64,000 bases of DNA from Yponomeuta sedellus (GCA_934045075.1 OW203726.1:12560037-12624036), one strand, 5' to 3'; positions 1 to 11,387 are shown, numbered from the stretch's first letter. Program-made: numbers and translations. The notes: generated by a model from the letters alone, not told the origin.

Positions 1-60
1 AGCTGTAATCTTCAACAATATCTGATTCTCTGGTTAAAATATAATCATCATTATCATCAA

Positions 61-415
61 CCCATTATGCCCCTATACCGAGGGGCACGGGTCTCTTCCC
101 TGAGGAAGGTATAGGCCATACTCCACCACGGGGGCCAAGTCCGGATTGTTGGAGGGCTGCAAGACTAGTGGCTGGTCTTACGGTCAGAAGTTATCAAGCC
201 GCCCATAAGGCCTCTGATGTGGGTTAATGACTGGCATAACATGACAGCCCGCACCGACGGCGACGTAACGTGCTTGCGAGGCACGGAAGCGCTTGGAAAA
301 AATGCCACTAGCGGTAGTCACGGGACGGTCACCCATCATGCACCTGACCGCGCCTGTTGTTGCTTAACTCAAGTGATTGATTCCAATCACTCGGTTCGAC
401 TAGCCCACGAGCGCT
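61..415 (-). repeat. 5S rRNA-derived SINE, copy 1
   Basis: Read on the minus strand, the head (about 300-415) carries the two most conserved blocks of eukaryotic 5S rRNA: a GAGTTAAGCAAC-like box and a block close to GATGGGTGACCG. These are part of the internal polymerase III promoter of 5S genes. A unique body follows, then a tail ending in ATCATCATTATCATC as read on the plus strand, i.e. (GAT)n. Related full copies lie at 11388-11745, 42845-43213, 53698-54052 and 57859-58216. The 5' third of real 5S rRNA is too diverged for this to be a functional 5S gene. It would lie in an intron of, or upstream of, gene A. Confidence 0.75.
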
Positions 416-716
416 TCAAAATATAATAATATCTAATAATACTCGTAACATAACACAATCACTTATTTTGGTCCCAAAATGAAATAACATGTGATAAGGT
501 AAACAAGCAAGTTTATCACAGACGTGGAAATGTAGATGTTCCCATTTGTAATAATCAAGCACAGCGGCCTCCAGTGGGAATGGAAAATACGACCTATTGA
601 TTTGGTAGTCAAGCATATTATCAACGAGGCAGTCAATGTCTTTAGCCTCTTCCGAGCTTTTTAATAATAGTTGGACTTCCTTATTCCTCAAGTAATATTT
701 GCATTCGATGTTGAAG

Positions 717-2944
717 GTACGAGACTGGAAACGGCATTGTTGCTGAAGCAAGCGGAAACGTCAAGAACGTTGACAACTTGGATGTTATCGTGAGTATTAT
801 AATGTTAGATTGTATATTAATTAAAATTAATGGGCAAAGCCAGCCCGCGCTACATTATCTACATACATCTGTGCCAAATTATATCCAGATCAGAAAGTTC
901 AGCTGACCTGACGTTATTGTCTGCCAAACATAGATCCATCTAAACATTTACATTTATAGTAGTAAGATGATCATGAGGAAACTCGCGCCTTGGTCAGGAT
1001 GGTATAGGGGTTGGGCAAGCCTATTTGATCTAAGTAACAATGTTCCAGACAATTCAGCGTCCGAGTGGTCCCATCACCCATCTACTTAGTCTGAGTAAAT
1101 GTGTCCCTGGACGTTGTTTAAATCATCTATTATGGAAGTGACTGGAAGAGGAGAGCTGAAGATCGGGCTCAGTGGCGTGTATTGGGAGAGGCCTATGCCC
1201 AGCAGTGGACTGACACCTGCTGATTGTGATGACGATGATAATTATGGAATACAGATGATTGCGTTGTAAACATATCACTGGTATAAAGTTACATGTTTTT
1301 TCGATACTTAGAGGTAAATTGATTTTTTCTGTATGCAGACCGCGAAAGGCTCCTACCGCTATTTCTCTCCCGATGGCACCCCCGTTGTGGTGACATACAC
1401 CGCAGATGAGAATGGATACCAGCCCCAGGTAAGTGCATAATAATAATAACCTCCACACAATACAACCACTTGTACTGCCCTTGTATCACGTGACTTTCCC
1501 CTCCTTGGGGTTAAGCATTTAGACGACTCCAAATTGTCAAAATATGTATGTGTCTGACAGTAGGCAGTTTTTTTACGTAGTAGTTTAGTTTATTTAGCCT
1601 ACTCCGGCTAAATAGCCGGAGTAGGCTAAATCAGACAACTCCATACAGTAGAGAGCTTACGTCATCGCACCCGTGGTGTGAAAGGGCAAGTCTCCTAAAT
1701 ACGTAGTTGTTCAACAGAGTTATATTAGGATGGAAAAGATTGTTTTATTGACTCTCTTCATAGTCTACTAATCGCATTCCGATGGTATAATCCATGAAAC
1801 TTAACCCGGCGTCTTGTGCGACTCGATCTTCTTCGCGAGCGAAGCCTTTTTGATATGCCCGGTTACCATTGGAATGACGTTGCACTGCAATTGCATAGTA
1901 GACCGCTACGAAAGAAAGACAAGTAACGGTTCCAGTCCCGGCATGGGTTGAATTTTTAGCCTCTAAATAGGTTTTTAAGATTGTCCTCAGTTCTGGTTAG
2001 TGCACTAAAAAAGAATATAACTAAAATTTCATGTTTTACTATGCCAATTCTATGTACATTGCAAAGTCGATTAAACTACGGATTATTAAGTTGACTTTTC
2101 TCCGCTATGTACCTACCTCAAATTGTCCTCATAAACTATAACTGTAGTGTCGCAATAAGTTTAATGCTATTTCATACAACTAAAACGTTTACTAAGTCGT
2201 TATTTCTCACTTACTGTATTTAATTGTGGCGCAATTTGAACACAATACCGTCTCGAAAGTAGAGGCAATACGCTAAGAAGACGAATGGTCAATAAGACAA
2301 AAGATTGTTGACCATGTTTCGAATATAAGTACACAGCGTGTAATTTCGTAAAGTAACTAATATAAATCGTGAATATTTTTCTGATTGCGATATTTCACTA
2401 AAATGTACGGATATTATCTCACAGTAGAGAGCTAGGATCATTACAAATTACTAAAAAGAAACCTATTTAGAGGCTAAAAATTTCACTCATGCCGAGAAAC
2501 GAATCCTCGACCTCTGGCTAACTGTACCAGCGCTCTCCCAAAGGAGCTAATGGGCGACTTACCAGCAGCGAAATTTTGAACCTCTTTACATTACTCTCTG
2601 TATGGCGTACAGGCAGCAACATCTGGCTGAAGTAATCACTTGCAGCCCCGAGTACTTTACTTTGCAGTTAGGTTTTACATCGGAATGATATCGCTGTACC
2701 CACATGATTATATTCTTAGCACGGGTTAGTGCATTGAAAAGAACATAGTCAAATTACTACTGTACCCTCAAATTATTTCAGAAGTACAATTTAAGTAATG
2801 ACATTATTCTTTCTGCAGAGTGAACTGCTTCCCGTGGGTCCCCCGATACCCGAGGCAATCCTCCGATCCTTGGAGTACATCAGGACCCACACCGTGCCAG
2901 AGGCCCCCAGTGCGGTTGCCAGTGCCTCCTACAGGAGGGTCTAG
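717..2944 (+). CDS. RR-1 cuticular protein, 3' part (gene A)
   Basis: Last three coding exons of a secreted chitin-binding cuticle protein. Exons: 717-789 (enters with one base completing a split codon), 1339-1428 and 2819-2944 (TAG). The internal donors are GTGAGT and GTAAGT, and the acceptors are GAAG, GCAG and GCAG. They encode 95 residues: [13 protein letters not shown], then [20 protein letters not shown], then ENGYQPQ, the RR-1 (Rebers-Riddiford) core, followed by a tail with the usual LP..PPIPEAI...LEYI pattern and a short basic end. Signal peptide and N-terminal exons are not visible and must lie before position 1. The domain layout and the split after ENGY.PQ match gene E, so A and E look like closer paralogues than B or D. 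The first acceptor is the weakest call, since its pyrimidine tract is poor. Confidence 0.88.
1128..1240 (+). mobile_element. LINE 3' end (reverse transcriptase C-terminus)
   Basis: One frame reads [20 protein letters not shown] then QQWTDTC and a stop, followed by a GAT-rich tail. This is the typical C-terminal end and 3' terminus of an insect endonuclease/reverse-transcriptase LINE, 5'-truncated to about 110 bases. It lies in the intron of gene A between 789 and 1339. A sister copy in the opposite direction is at 45047-45150 inside gene E. Confidence 0.65.
1592..1631. repeat. perfect 18-bp hairpin
   Basis: Two 18-base perfectly complementary arms (ATTTAGCCTACTCCGGCT and its complement) separated by a 4-base AAAT loop, in the last intron of gene A. 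No coding sense. Could be a MITE remnant or a DNA/RNA cruciform. Confidence 0.7.
1685..1915 (+). repeat. dispersed repeat, unclassified
   Basis: Matches 53095-53315 in order and sense: a CTCCTAAAT..GTAGTTGTTCAA-like start, then TCTTCTTCGCGAG, then a GATGACATTG-like motif near the end. It is an interspersed repeat of unknown class. No coding frame is visible. Confidence 0.5.
1934..2016 (+). repeat. tRNA-like repeat, 3' fragment
   Basis: Carries the 3' end of the tRNA-like family that is full length near 24783-25055: CCCGGCATGGGTTGAA, then TTTAGCCTCTAAATAGGTTT, then a tail resembling GGGTTAGTGCA. Truncated just upstream of the B box. Intronic in gene A. Confidence 0.6.
2458..2745 (-). repeat. 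tRNA-like SINE, near full length
   Basis: Reverse-oriented copy of the same family as 1934-2016, including the tRNA-like head (degraded B box CGAATCCTCGACC and A-box region GAGCTAATGGGCGAC), the unique body with CATCTGGCTGAAGTAAT, and the far end TGCAGTTAGGTTTTACATCG. It ends 75 bases before the last exon of gene A. Confidence 0.65.
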
Positions 2945-3095
2945 ATGTCCTCGACATCTGTACGAGATGCTCACTCACGACCCAAGCTCACGCACAAAGG
3001 CTACGAGAGAGAGACGAACAACAAGAAAACGATGCCGATGTTAGTAAATAACCATTTGAACAGTCAACGAGTAATAAGCTTTATGGTAGAGTGTA

Positions 3096-3101
3096 AATAA
3101 A
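3096..3101 (+). terminator. poly(A) signal of gene A
   Basis: AATAAA, 152 bases after the TAG of gene A; the first canonical signal downstream. Confidence 0.6.
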
Positions 3102-3164
3102 TATGATAGTGCCATAAAAAGTTGCATAGTTTATTTTTCATCGAAATTCCCCACAACAACCCGC

Positions 3165-3310
3165 CTGTCTCTTATTTCCTTCAGCAACTTTCCGTCGTAA
3201 GGTTGTCTGGAAGAAATTGCTTTTAACAATAAGGCCGCCAATTGTACTTTGTATCTTTACATGTTTTATAATATGTGCTCTTATGTACAACAAAGAATAT
3301 TCTTATCTTA
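3165..3310 (-). repeat. LINE/SINE 3' tail fragment
   Basis: Contains GGTTGTCTGGAAGAAATTGC, AATAAGGCCGCCAATTGTAC and a TTGTACAACAAAGAATATTC end. The same blocks recur, some reversed, at 59490-59605, 52425-52500, 51640-51710 and 35025-35060. This is a common Lepidopteran interspersed 3' end. No coding frame. Confidence 0.5.
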
Positions 3311-3399
3311 TCTCTGTTAATTACAGATTTTTACGATACGATTACCATTTTAAGCATTAAGCAAAAAAAAAACATAATTTCATGTAACTTGTTTCTTGA

Positions 3400-3545
3400 G
3401 CGGCGGTAGCCTCGTGGGTAGAACAATGGACTCGGAAGCGAGAGACACGGGTTCGATTCCCAGTGCGGGCAAGTACAAATGACTTTGTTTTCTAAGTTAT
3501 GTACATTTGTGATGTTATAGTAGCAATACCACTCGATAACTGTAA
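3400..3545 (+). repeat. tRNA-derived SINE (family 2)
   Basis: A-box-like GTAGCCTCGTGGGTAG and B box GGGTTCGATTCCC spaced as in a tRNA gene, followed by ATGACTTTGTTTTCTAAGTT and GTAGCAATACCACTCG. Acceptor-stem pairing is absent, so this is a SINE, not a tRNA gene. Related copies: 12295-12455, 18900-19160, 22485-22735, 55885-56195 and 58690-58800. Confidence 0.65.
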
Positions 3546-3740
3546 AGGAAATGAAATGAAATCAAAATGGTTTTATTCAAAAAAGCCCAGAAACTGCGGC
3601 TTAAATAACGTTACAAGTTAAACAAGGTGTCCATTTAAAAATCTAGATCATTTGCACACCTGAATGTCTAAGGTATTCGAATACCTCAGCTATTCTCTCT
3701 CTGAGAGAAGGCCTGTGCCCTGCAGTGGAACATAAATAGG
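3546..3740 (+). repeat. LINE 3'-like repeat plus SINE tail
   Basis: Positions 3546-3665 match 17018-17120 (GAAATGAAA, TTTTATTC, GAAACTGCGGCTTAA, GTGTCCATTT-like). Positions 3690-3740 hold the tail CTCTCTGAGAGAAGGCCTGT plus GCCCTGCAGTGG, also seen near 56140-56185. Confidence 0.5.
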
Positions 3741-3745
3741 CTAAG

Positions 3746-6480
3746 TAAAAAAATAGTTGTGTGGTAAACCACAATAATAACCCAATATTGAGAAAATTCT
3801 AGACCATGGACGTAGCCTGCGTAACTTTTCCATTGTATGGATTCGTCCGACTTCAACCTACTCCCAACTGTCAAATAAATGTATTACACTTCGGAAACGT
3901 CGAAATGGATATAACCCAATACAATTACGATGTAGGAGGACAGGTAATTCACCAAAGTTCAAAAGAAAAATAATTACCTACTTGTATAGCTCAAATACCT
4001 ACACAAACCTTGTAGGCTTGTTAGAGTCCCTTTGTTGACCCTGCGTTCAGAATCCCAAAAAGTAAAAAGATGAAGATGGAATATTCAATGTAGCTCTCCT
4101 ACGATTAATGTAATTTCACAAATCAGTCGTGAGTTGTCTAGCGACTTACCCAACACCCAGATAGCTTTAGAACTCCTATAATTATTTTTCCGTCTAATCT
4201 CATATAAGCGTCGTATCATAGAAACGTTGCTGTATTGACGACGAAAGGCGGTTGGACTGCATTCACTTAACTTTAATGGTTTTATAAAAATACGATTCCT
4301 CCTTTTGTCAGTTTATTTAATCTGTGGTTACCTATATTTTTCCTTTTCAAATCCCTACCACAGACTATTTTAGACAATGTTTTTGGAGTATTTTAAGAGA
4401 TTGTGTTTTATAATTTTATAAATAAGGCCGTTAATGTATGTAACAAAACATTAAATATTCGTAGTTTTTAAATTTGTTGAACAACGAAGATTTATGTGGA
4501 ATTTCTATAATACTAGTTAAAGCACTCTTGTTTACTTTATGTTAATATAACTAGCATATTAATATAGCTAAACACACAAATAAATTAATAGTGTAACTAA
4601 GCACCACCGTTGAGTCTGGGCCTGACAAGGGCTTTTCATGTATCTCTGTTCATGGCTAGGGAAGGTATATAGGCGAAGTTTAATTGCAATCCTTCCTTTC
4701 GTTTGTAAATTATAATTAAACTATTTTTGTATAGCAATTGCCGCTTGAGGAGGTTTCTTACGGTAAAGATAGAGTCAATTCTTTAGCGTACTGTCTGACC
4801 GCCTTTCTACATCGAGATAGCAATGTTTTTGAGATGGGATAAAACGAAGAGCAAAAAAATCAAGGAGTTCCAGAGATATTGATATTCTTAAGGTAACTGA
4901 TGTTATTTAACAAAACAATACTATTGTTAATGGAGTTTGGAACTCTGAGTAAGTCCGGAATTAACTGTCAATGTCTGTCGTTTTGAATGTTTTTATTCAA
5001 TGCGATAACAAAATTTTCCACGTCATAATAAAAAAAAAACGCAACCTAAACTATCAAGGCTTGAGACAGGATTACCTTGAAAAGGTTCTTTCATATAAAT
5101 AATAATATAACTTAAAAACGCTGTGTTTATTTTAAAAACTGTACAAAATTTACTCATAACTGATAAAACGGAAAAGAGATAATTTACAAGTAGGTAAAAC
5201 TGGTCAGTATGGTATTGTTTCGTCAATGGTGAAGTACTAATTGGAAACCCAAAATCTCGAATCTACTTGGTGACGTAATTTTAAATGTTGACTTAATATT
5301 ATGGGACAAAATGACAGAAATTAAAAAAATGGTGTCTGTAACAACTCTGTAACAACCTCTAAATGCTTATATTCTTATAACAATGTTTACTTCTATTCTT
5401 GAAAACAAAGATATTTTTCAAAATCTTTGTGTTTGAATTCGCTCACTTCCATAATATTACAGCCTCCGGTAAACCATTGCACTATAAAGAAGAATGTTCG
5501 TTCTAATTATGGCAACATAATAAATGAACATGAACAAAATATAGTAGTAAAACAAAATTTGTTGCAAATCATTAGTTGTAATTCATGTAGGCAATAGAGG
5601 TGATCCTTGTAAAGCTATCAGATAAAATTATGATTTATAAATCGATACACAATCAATATGAAAACGACAGACAGATTTGTGCCTCTTCCTTGCAAGAGTG
5701 TTTCGATGTGGGTGTTATGAATCCATTCAACACAATAGATATTCCATCAAACCGACTCAAGCCACATTTTCTTGAAAATTTCGAAACTTACCAATGACGA
5801 TGACAAATGTATTTAAACGATTATGGTGACAAAGTGTTGTGGCATTTTTGTGGTAAACTTACTCGGTTATTGAATAAAAAAATATCTGTCAAAGACAATA
5901 GTTTCTTACACTTACAAGGGTCTGCTCGGTCTTTCCTTAATTTGGCAATTCGCTCAATAAAACTGTAAAAAAACGCTGTCTCCACTGTCAAAAAGGTGAC
6001 TATTTCACTTTAATTATCAATGACATAGTATTTCTTCAGGAGAAACTGAAATTGAATATTTAAAAAAAACGACCGAGTGCATGTTGCGACACGCACACTA
6101 CAATAAGGCCTCCAATTTATCTTATCTTTTGTAACTGCTGTTTCTGTAACTATTGGTCCAGTAAAGAATATTATTATAACTAAAAACTTAGAAAGAGGGG
6201 TCTTTTGATTTATATTATTAACACATCGAGTTTAAAGTAGTTTTCGATTAAATTCGTACGAAGTTTTTAGTATTAGTTAACGTCGGTAATTGAGTTTCAC
6301 TTAGTAAATAATCGCAATTAGACCCGTTTAATATACTCGTAAATCTAAGTTTTTCTTCTGAAATTGACCAACTATTACTCGTTAAATTGTAAAGCCTGCT
6401 TAGTTGTAATAATTTTCCTTTTACGTTTCTGCAAACAAACTTTTAACCTAGAGAGCGAGGGAGACGCTTCCATTTAGAAT
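3746..6480. other. intergenic, no gene seen
   Basis: AT-rich sequence between genes A and B. No exon chain, RR-1 motif or RNA gene was recognised on either strand. A short piece near 6100-6175 resembles the AATAAGGCC tail repeat. The piece at 6304-6350 belongs to a dispersed family containing TTAGACCCGTTTAATATA (also 30098, 33725, 25790 reversed and 35860). Confidence 0.5.
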
Positions 6481-6529
6481 AATTCATGATTTAAGACTCA
6501 ATATTTCATTGAGTCTTAAAGCATGAATT
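6481..6529. repeat. imperfect hairpin, about 21-bp arms
   Basis: AATTCATG-TTAAGACTCAAT pairs with ATTGAGTCTTAA-GCATGAATT around a short ATTTC loop, with a small bulge. Stand-alone hairpin in intergenic DNA. Confidence 0.6.
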
Positions 6530-7874
6530 ACAAAGGGATCTCTGAATCAAAAAATGATTTCTTACACTCATATTTTTTTTAACAGCTATGATAAAGGCGA
6601 GAAAAATAACATCCCTAAGTTAGACGTCGGGAATTAAGTTCCACAAAAAATATTTTAAGATTTTTCATTATTACTTCACCGCTTTGTAGGCGTGATTTCC
6701 TCTATTATATCTATCTAGACCAATCTTAAGCTTTCTATCACTAGCCTGTAAAGTAATCTGAGCTAATACACGGGCAGTCGGACATAGCGAAACTATAAAC
6801 TGCTTCCTACCGTTTCCTACTTTTTGACTAAAACTGTAGTTCGGCTATGTAAACTGATTTAGGTAGCCAATAAATAAGAAAATAATAAATTAGGCAGGAC
6901 AATGGACATTAACACGAAGCAGTACAGTAGCATGTCGGTAGATCGATTGCTTCATTTCTGAGAGGTACTGGGTTCGATTCCAGCATACCTACATGCTCCT
7001 GCCAGCACTTAGGTAACACGGCTTCATTTTACAAGTTAAATACGTTTAAGAAGCAGGTTTTGTTAAAATAAAATTTATAGATTAGTCGTAGAATGTCTTA
7101 TTTGCAAAACATGCCATTTGTAAAAGGTTCTTTTCGGAAAATGTCACTTCGGAAACGTCCCATTTCCAAAATGTCCCGCCAGATAAAGTAAATATAAGTT
7201 GTTATTCATAAGTATGTACCGAATTTCATTTATCTCCTGTTCGGGATTCCAAAAGTGAAAGGTTCCAACGGGACGTTTTCAAATTCCTCGAAATGCTGCA
7301 AGTTCTTCTGTCTGTTTGAGTTTTTCGACTTTTTCTTAGAAACATGAATGGCAGATGGCAGAATAAAATTAGACTGTTGCCAAATAATAATAATAATTAA
7401 CGTCTAATTTTTATGTTTCATTTGCTTTCTTTTTCTATCCCATGGCCTTTTATTTTTTGAGAATAATTTTGTGTTTTGCGTTGCAAAGTGGTGCAAAGTT
7501 TTGCGAACAGGATGTTTGAGAATGGGACATGTTGCGTAAAACCCCACCATCATACGCATGAGACATTTTGTGACCTATTCAAATTAATTTGTTGCTTTGC
7601 TATGATGTCATCGTCATTAGAAAACATGATACAAAGGACCTAATTAGCACTTTTTTGCCAGCATGTTTCCTATCATTTGCTGAAAATAAAATAATATGTT
7701 ACTAGACTTGTTAGGTAACTTTTTAAGTTACCCACTACCCACTCATTCAACGACTCTAAACTACAGGCGTCAACGACCATGGTATCAAATTCAAGGACTT
7801 AATTTATGAGAATTAAAATGAAAAATAGATCTATCAGCCTACATAAAGACAAACAAGATAACATGAACAAAAAT
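6530..7874. other. intergenic, mostly unidentified
   Basis: No gene seen. Positions 6930-7015 hold a tRNA-like piece with GGTAGATCGATTG and B box GGGTTCGATTCC, a degraded SINE. Positions 7095-7300 repeat short GTCCCATTTC/AATGTCCC-type motifs in both orientations, perhaps an old inverted-repeat element. Confidence 0.45.
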
Positions 7875-8446
7875 TACACTATTTTTATTTTTAATGCACT
7901 AACCCGTGCTAAGGAACAAATTTAAAAACCTATTTAGAGGCTAAAAATTTCACCCATGCCTCGCAACCTCTGGCTATCCGTACCAGCGCTCTACCAATTG
8001 AGCCAATGGGCGACTCACGGCATCAGTGAAATTTCGAACCTCTTTACAATATTCTCTGTATTACGTACAGGCAGCGACATCTGACTTAAGCAAATTGTAT
8101 TACTTACAGCCCCGACTACCTACTTTGCAGTTAGGTTTAACATCGGAACGATATCACTGTACCCACATGATTACACTATTTTTATTTTTAATGTACTAAC
8201 CCGTGCTAAGGAACAAATTTAAAAACCTATTTAGAGGCTAAAAATTTCACCCATGCCGGGATTCGAACCCGCAACCTCTGGCTATCCATACCAGCGCTCT
8301 ACCAATTGAGCCAATGGGCGACTCACGGCATCAGTGAAATTTCGAACCTCTTTACAATATTCTCTGTATTACGTACAGGCAGCGACATCTGACTTAAGCC
8401 CCGGCATGGGTGAAATTTTTAGCCTCTAAATAGGTTTTTAAAATTG
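7875..8446 (-). repeat. tandem plus foldback copies of the tRNA-like SINE
   Basis: Two reverse-oriented copies of the tRNA-like family stand head to tail with a period of about 295 bases (both begin ATTACACTATTTTTATTTTT at 7875 and 8171). The first copy has lost part of its B box. The second stops after GACTTAAG and is joined directly to the opposite-sense 3' end of the same family (CCCGGCATGGGTGAAA ... AAATAGGTTTTTAAA, 8400-8446), making a foldback. Confidence 0.7.
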
Positions 8447-8718
8447 TCTTTATTGTCAACAAATGTTAAATAACATTTATAACATAACATAACATTTACA
8501 ATACAATAACTGAAATAAATTAAAAAAATAATTATAAAATACAATAACTGAAATAAATTAAAAAAACTATCAGCTTAAAGTCGTCAGGGGACATGATCAC
8601 TGGCAACGATGATTTTCAGTAAACGCCTTAGATATTAGATTGGAGATATAAAATTACAGAGATGCTGAGAACAGAAAAAAGTTTTCATGTTTGTTGAATA
8701 CATTTTAAATTTTATAAA

Positions 8719-8945
8719 TTGCTGACCCAGCGAACTTCGTACCGGCTGACAGTCGATTCTTTAATTTTTTTTTTATTTATCTCTCCGTAAGAACCATCCC
8801 TGTAGGTACTTCAAAGAATATTCTAAAAAAGGAATTAGCGAAATCGGTTCAGCTGCTCTCGAGATTTGCGCTTACCAACACATTCGGGAATTTATTCTTA
8901 TATTATAGATTATTATAAAAATGAATCGCTGAATGTGTTGGTAAG
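8719..8945 (+). mobile_element. RTE-like LINE 3' end with inverted tip
   Basis: Contains GCTGACCCAGCGAACTTCGT, GTAAGAACCATCC, TCGAGATTTGCGCTTACCAA and CACATTC. This untranslated 3' end is frequent in Lepidoptera and also present twice at 48362-48722. After a TATATTATAG tip the sequence folds back (AATGAATCGCTGAATGTGTT then GGTAAG), repeating the end in reverse. Confidence 0.6.
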
Positions 8946-9403
8946 AATTGTGAATGTGATTATTATTTATAGTTCTAGTGTAAGATGGTAGTTTTAGAGG
9001 TGTAAGAATTGTTACAGAGTAGTTAAGCACAAATCAACGTTAAATACAATAAAAACAAAATACAATAGATGTTTTTTTATGTAGAGGTTTGTGTTTGTAT
9101 ATATTAATTACAATAATCCATAGTTACGCCACGCTGTCACCAACTTCCGCCGTAATTCTACGTCATAAGGTTGATACATTATAAAGTAAGAAAGTATACA
9201 TAGGTTTATGTTTGCCATACATGGTTTTCATGCGCGGTATTTCGACCATTAAAAAGTTGTTACTGAAAAGTTGCTAAATTACAGAGTCGTCGTCGTCGTC
9301 GTCGTCGTCCGGCTATATTCGACCACTGCTGGACATTTATTACAGAGTAGCCATTGTAAAACCAGTTCCTTTCCCTACTAACAATTCCGTAGTTATATAT
9401 TAA

Positions 9404-9570
9404 ACAATACCGTGTCGTATAAAAGTTACAAATATGTTTTTAGTTTCGTTCGGTCGTTTAAAATAATTAATAACGTTTACAGGATTCGTCCTGTAAACAT
9501 TATTAATTATTTCAAACGACCGAACGAAACTAAAAACATCTTTGTAACTTTTATACGACACGAAATTGTT
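9404..9570. repeat. long near-perfect inverted repeat (foldback MITE-like)
   Basis: Two arms of about 80 bases mirror each other from AACAATA-CGTGTCGTATAA at the left to its complement at the right, around an AGGATTCGTCCT centre near 9488. Only a few arm mismatches are visible. Both strands therefore contain nearly identical 60-codon open frames, which are a by-product of the palindrome and not genes. No clear target duplication was found. Confidence 0.8.
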
Positions 9571-9928
9571 AATTGGCCCCAATTATTTGACTAAACAGTC
9601 TTACAATGATCAGAAAAAGTTTGTGTGGTGACAATGCATTTAAAATATAAAAGATTGATAAACGCAGAAATCATGGATGGCATAAAAGGTTTACAGTATT
9701 CGTTTGGGTACTTTATCGTAAAATTTAATTTCCCAGTTAAATGAAACACTATTTTTTGAAACCGAAATTACAAGCATGATGAGTCTGTTTAATGAAACAG
9801 TATTTTTTTTCCGTTGACGGCTGCCGTCAATACACGTCATCGGCTGCATTTGGCACACGTTTACTATGTTTATACACGCACGGGCGGAACGTGTGCCAAC
9901 TGAGCGCTTAAGCGCCCTAACGAATATA

Positions 9929-11193
9929 TTAGGTCTTTACCTATGAAATTGCCGTTTTGCATGAAAAAAAATAAGCGATTTTTTTTCATGTATATTTTAT
10001 TTGTATGAATCGAAGTAATCACCCATGCAATCAACGCATCTTTGCCAACGCAGTGGCAGTTTATTGATGCCCTTCTTAAAGAAATCAGCTGGACGGGAGG
10101 CAACAAAGTTTTCCAATTCATTTTGTACTGCCCCTTGGGTATTGAATTTCTTTCCCGCCGAGAAGTTATCCAAATTCTGGAAAAAATAGTAGGCTGTAGG
10201 CGCAAGGTCTGGTGAGTATGGCGGGTGATGGAGAGCTTCCAACCCCAGTTCTTGCAACTTGGAGACCGTCTGCTGTGCAGTATGAGGTCGCGCATTGTCG
10301 CGCAGGAGCAGCGGAGACGAGCGATTGGCCAATGCTGGTTGGAGATGTGCCAGCTTCTCCATCATTGTGTTCAATTCTTCACAGTACACATCTCCAGTAA
10401 TGCTCACCCCGTTTGGTAAGAAGCTGTGATGAATCACACCGGTGCTAGACCACCAAACAGTGACCATCACTTTTCTACGGGTAAATTTTCGTTTAGGGCA
10501 TTGTTTAGGTACTGAAACAGGCTTAAACCAACTTGCTGAGCGCTTGCGGTTATCAAACAGAGTCCATGTTTCATTGCAAGTAACAATGCAGTTCAAAATT
10601 CCTCTATTTGTGTGTCTGTTGAGCAAAGCAAGGCATGTCTCGACGCGTACTTCGCGCTGGTAATCATTGAGTTCGTGGGGCACCCATTTGTCAAGTTTTT
10701 TTGCCTTGCCAATTTGACGCAAATAGACCAATATTGTTTTGACGCTAACATCGAAAGCTGCTGGTAATTCAGCCGTAGATTGTGTATCATCGGCTTCCAC
10801 AATCGCCTTGAATTCGTCATAGTGGACCAAAGTCTTCGGACGACCGCGAGGTTCACTTTTCAGGTCGAAATTTCCAGAACGGACGTGAGCAAACCAATTA
10901 CAGGCGATGCTTTGGTTTGTTGTGTTAGCTTCGTAAACGTCGTTGATGTTGCTGCCACAACGATACTCATAATCCACAATTACTCGAATTTTTAACGTAT
11001 CCAGGATGACAGATAAGATTGAAATGCGATAAAAACGTAACACTAATCAATAAACATATGACTACTTTTGGAAAACGTATTCCATGTTTTTAAAATAACA
11101 TTGATTTGAAATTAGAATTCTTAGCCAAACAAAAATTATTTGGATTTGGAATGGCCAGTACTGCAGAACGGCAATTTGTAGGTAAAGACCTAT
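9929..11193 (-). mobile_element. mariner element, full length with TIRs
   Basis: Terminal inverted repeats of about 30 bases: left starts TTAGGTCTTTACCTATGAAA then TTGCCGTTTTG, right is its near complement (GCAATTTGTAGGTAAAGACC). The element is flanked by TA at 9927-9928 and 11194-11195, the mariner target site. The 1265-bp length, one transposase on the minus strand and TIR similarity fit the Tc1/mariner superfamily. The TIRs resemble those of cecropia-type mariners (from memory, unverified). Confidence 0.9.
9997..11043 (-). CDS. mariner transposase, open but catalytically dead
   Basis: A 348-codon uninterrupted frame with mariner landmarks in order: a helix-turn-helix region with WFAHVRSGNF and RGRPKTL, the linker KKLDKWVPHELN, VTVWWSSTGVIHHSF, LLRDNARPHTAQQT and PPYSPDLAPTAYYFF. 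The family uses a DD34D catalytic triad. Here the first Asp (normally TCDE or TGDE) reads TCNE, Asn. The second Asp (DNARPH) is kept. The third, 35 residues on, reads APTAY, Ala instead of Asp. The first 25 or so residues also align poorly, suggesting an N-terminal frameshift. The enzyme should not be able to cleave DNA, although no stop has accumulated. Confidence 0.9.
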   Translation of the reverse strand: MLRFYRISILSVILDTLKIRVIVDYEYRCGSNINDVYEANTTNQSIACNWFAHVRSGNFDLKSEPRGRPKTLVHYDEFKAIVEADDTQSTAELPAAFDVSVKTILVYLRQIGKAKKLDKWVPHELNDYQREVRVETCLALLNRHTNRGILNCIVTCNETWTLFDNRKRSASWFKPVSVPKQCPKRKFTRRKVMVTVWWSSTGVIHHSFLPNGVSITGDVYCEELNTMMEKLAHLQPALANRSSPLLLRDNARPHTAQQTVSKLQELGLEALHHPPYSPDLAPTAYYFFQNLDNFSAGKKFNTQGAVQNELENFVASRPADFFKKGINKLPLRWQRCVDCMGDYFDSYK

Positions 11194-11387
11194 TATAACT
11201 TGACCCAGCCCTACCCCCCTTTTTTTATTGATTGATTGATAAATCATTTATTTACATAAGACACACACACGTATACAAAGTTTTTCAATATCCAGTTGTA
11301 ACACTGACAAGAAAACATTATTTTAACAACTGGTGGAAAGACTGGTAGTATTTGTAATAGAAAACCGACCCTGAGTGCATTATTCGT

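Noticed and set aside
416..751. 111-residue minus-strand frame near the window start
   Set aside because: It overlaps the real RR-1 exon of gene A on the other strand and has no recognisable motif.
9400..9594. Two nearly identical 60-residue frames on opposite strands
   Set aside because: They arise because the DNA is a palindrome; no homology or expression signal.
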